Below, piece after piece: positions 5,775-6,300 of a stretch of 6,300 bases of DNA. The notes beneath the pieces were generated by a model, which worked only from the letters and a program-made list of their open reading frames with translations, had not been told where the DNA came from and ran no database searches. Source of the DNA: Dehalococcoidia bacterium (GTDB lineage: Bacteria > Chloroflexota > Dehalococcoidia > SZUA-161 > SpSt-899); assembly GCA_023271515.1 (NCBI GenBank), contig JALPXQ010000072.1, forward strand, positions 1 to 6,300, written 5' to 3'. The position numbers were made by a program, and so were the translations under genes. Numbering within the stretch: position 1 is the first letter of the stretch; every line of letters starts with the position of its first letter.

Positions 5775-6300
5775 CCATCGCTTTGTATCCGGGGGGATTC
5801 GACCCCATAACCTATGGTCATCTCGATATAGCTACCCGGGCAGCGCAGGTTTTCGATGAGCTCGTCATCGGGGTTTTCGCCACCCCGCAGAAAAACCTCC
5901 TCTTCAACACCGAAGAGCGGGTGGATATGATACAGAGGGCGGTGGCCCCCATAACCAACATACGGGTGGAGCCGTTCTTCGGGCTAACCGTCGATTTCGC
6001 CAGACAGTTGAAGGCCCGGGTAATCGTGCGCGGACTGAGAATGAGCCCCGATTTCGAGCGGGAATTCGAGATGGCCTTGATGAATAAGAAGCTGGCACCA
6101 GAGATCGAGGTGCTCTGCATGATGACCAGCGTGCAGTATCAGTTTCTCAGCTCCAGTATTCTCAAGGAGGTGGCCCAGCTCGGGGGGTGCCTTGAAGACC
6201 TGGTCCCCGATCACGTAGCCAGCTCTCTGAGGGAGAAGTTTTCCATTGCGGCCACAAGAATAGGGACTGTTCAGCAGTCAGCTCTGTCGCCAGGGAGATG
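5771..6300 (+). CDS. coaD: Phosphopantetheine adenylyltransferase (3' end beyond window)
   Basis: Transfers AMP from ATP to 4'-phosphopantetheine, giving dephospho-CoA, the penultimate step of coenzyme A synthesis. The frame is open to the window edge, 176 complete codons. The TTG start at 5771 overlaps the rsmD stop (TTGA). Motifs: YPGGFDPITYGH at 6-17, with H17 matching E. coli H18 of the nucleotidyltransferase TxGH motif; K41 (E. coli K42); RGLR at 87-90 with R87 (E. coli R88); and the LSSSILKEVAQLGG block. Position 9 is Gly where most CoaD proteins have Thr or Ser (E. coli T10). The usual end of the family is near REKF (154-157), but the frame goes on for at least 19 more residues. The last two bases are TG, so a TGA stop at 6299-6301 is possible but unseen. 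The family assignment is secure. Confidence 0.95.
   Translation, partial: MTIALYPGGFDPITYGHLDIATRAAQVFDELVIGVFATPQKNLLFNTEERVDMIQRAVAPITNIRVEPFFGLTVDFARQLKARVIVRGLRMSPDFEREFEMALMNKKLAPEIEVLCMMTSVQYQFLSSSILKEVAQLGGCLEDLVPDHVASSLREKFSIAATRIGTVQQSALSPGR

Overview
The window reads as an ordinary bacterial chromosome segment: six plus-strand housekeeping genes, tightly packed, with a fairly high GC content. Gene order (pnp-dapB-asd-dapA followed by rsmD-coaD), protein flavour and the short dispersed repeat ahead of rsmD most resemble Chloroflexota of the Dehalococcoidia type. That placement rests on remembered gene order and sequence style, not on a search, and is only moderately secure.

Layout. 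Bases 1-84 are an intergenic leader with a GC-rich hairpin (10-31) and the ribosome binding site of pnp. Bases 85-5058 look like one transcription unit: pnp (polynucleotide phosphorylase), then dapB, asd and dapA, separated by only 9, 4 and 5 bases. Each downstream gene has its ribosome binding signal at or across the stop codon of the gene before it, so translational coupling is likely. The 158-base gap 5059-5216 is the only real regulatory region. It holds two overlapping hairpins just after dapA, a near-consensus sigma70-type promoter (TTGAAA, 17-base spacer, TATAAT), three copies of a GGGGAA element arranged around that promoter, and a copy of a short dispersed repeat that appears to supply the Shine-Dalgarno of rsmD. 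Bases 5217-6300 carry rsmD and coaD, overlapping by four bases. coaD runs off the right edge.

How the genes work together. Asd, DapA and DapB carry out consecutive steps from aspartyl phosphate to tetrahydrodipicolinate, the shared trunk of lysine and diaminopimelate synthesis (Asd also feeds threonine and methionine). PNPase is an RNA-decay enzyme whose placement at the head of this operon has no obvious metabolic logic. RsmD (16S rRNA guanine-N2 methyltransferase) and CoaD (coenzyme A synthesis) form a common bacterial pair.

I found no mobile element, CRISPR array, RNA gene or unknown protein family, and no evidence of a novel system. The points most worth checking are the repeat-borne ribosome binding site and the symmetric promoter architecture before rsmD, then substitutions at normally conserved positions in CoaD, PNPase and DapA.
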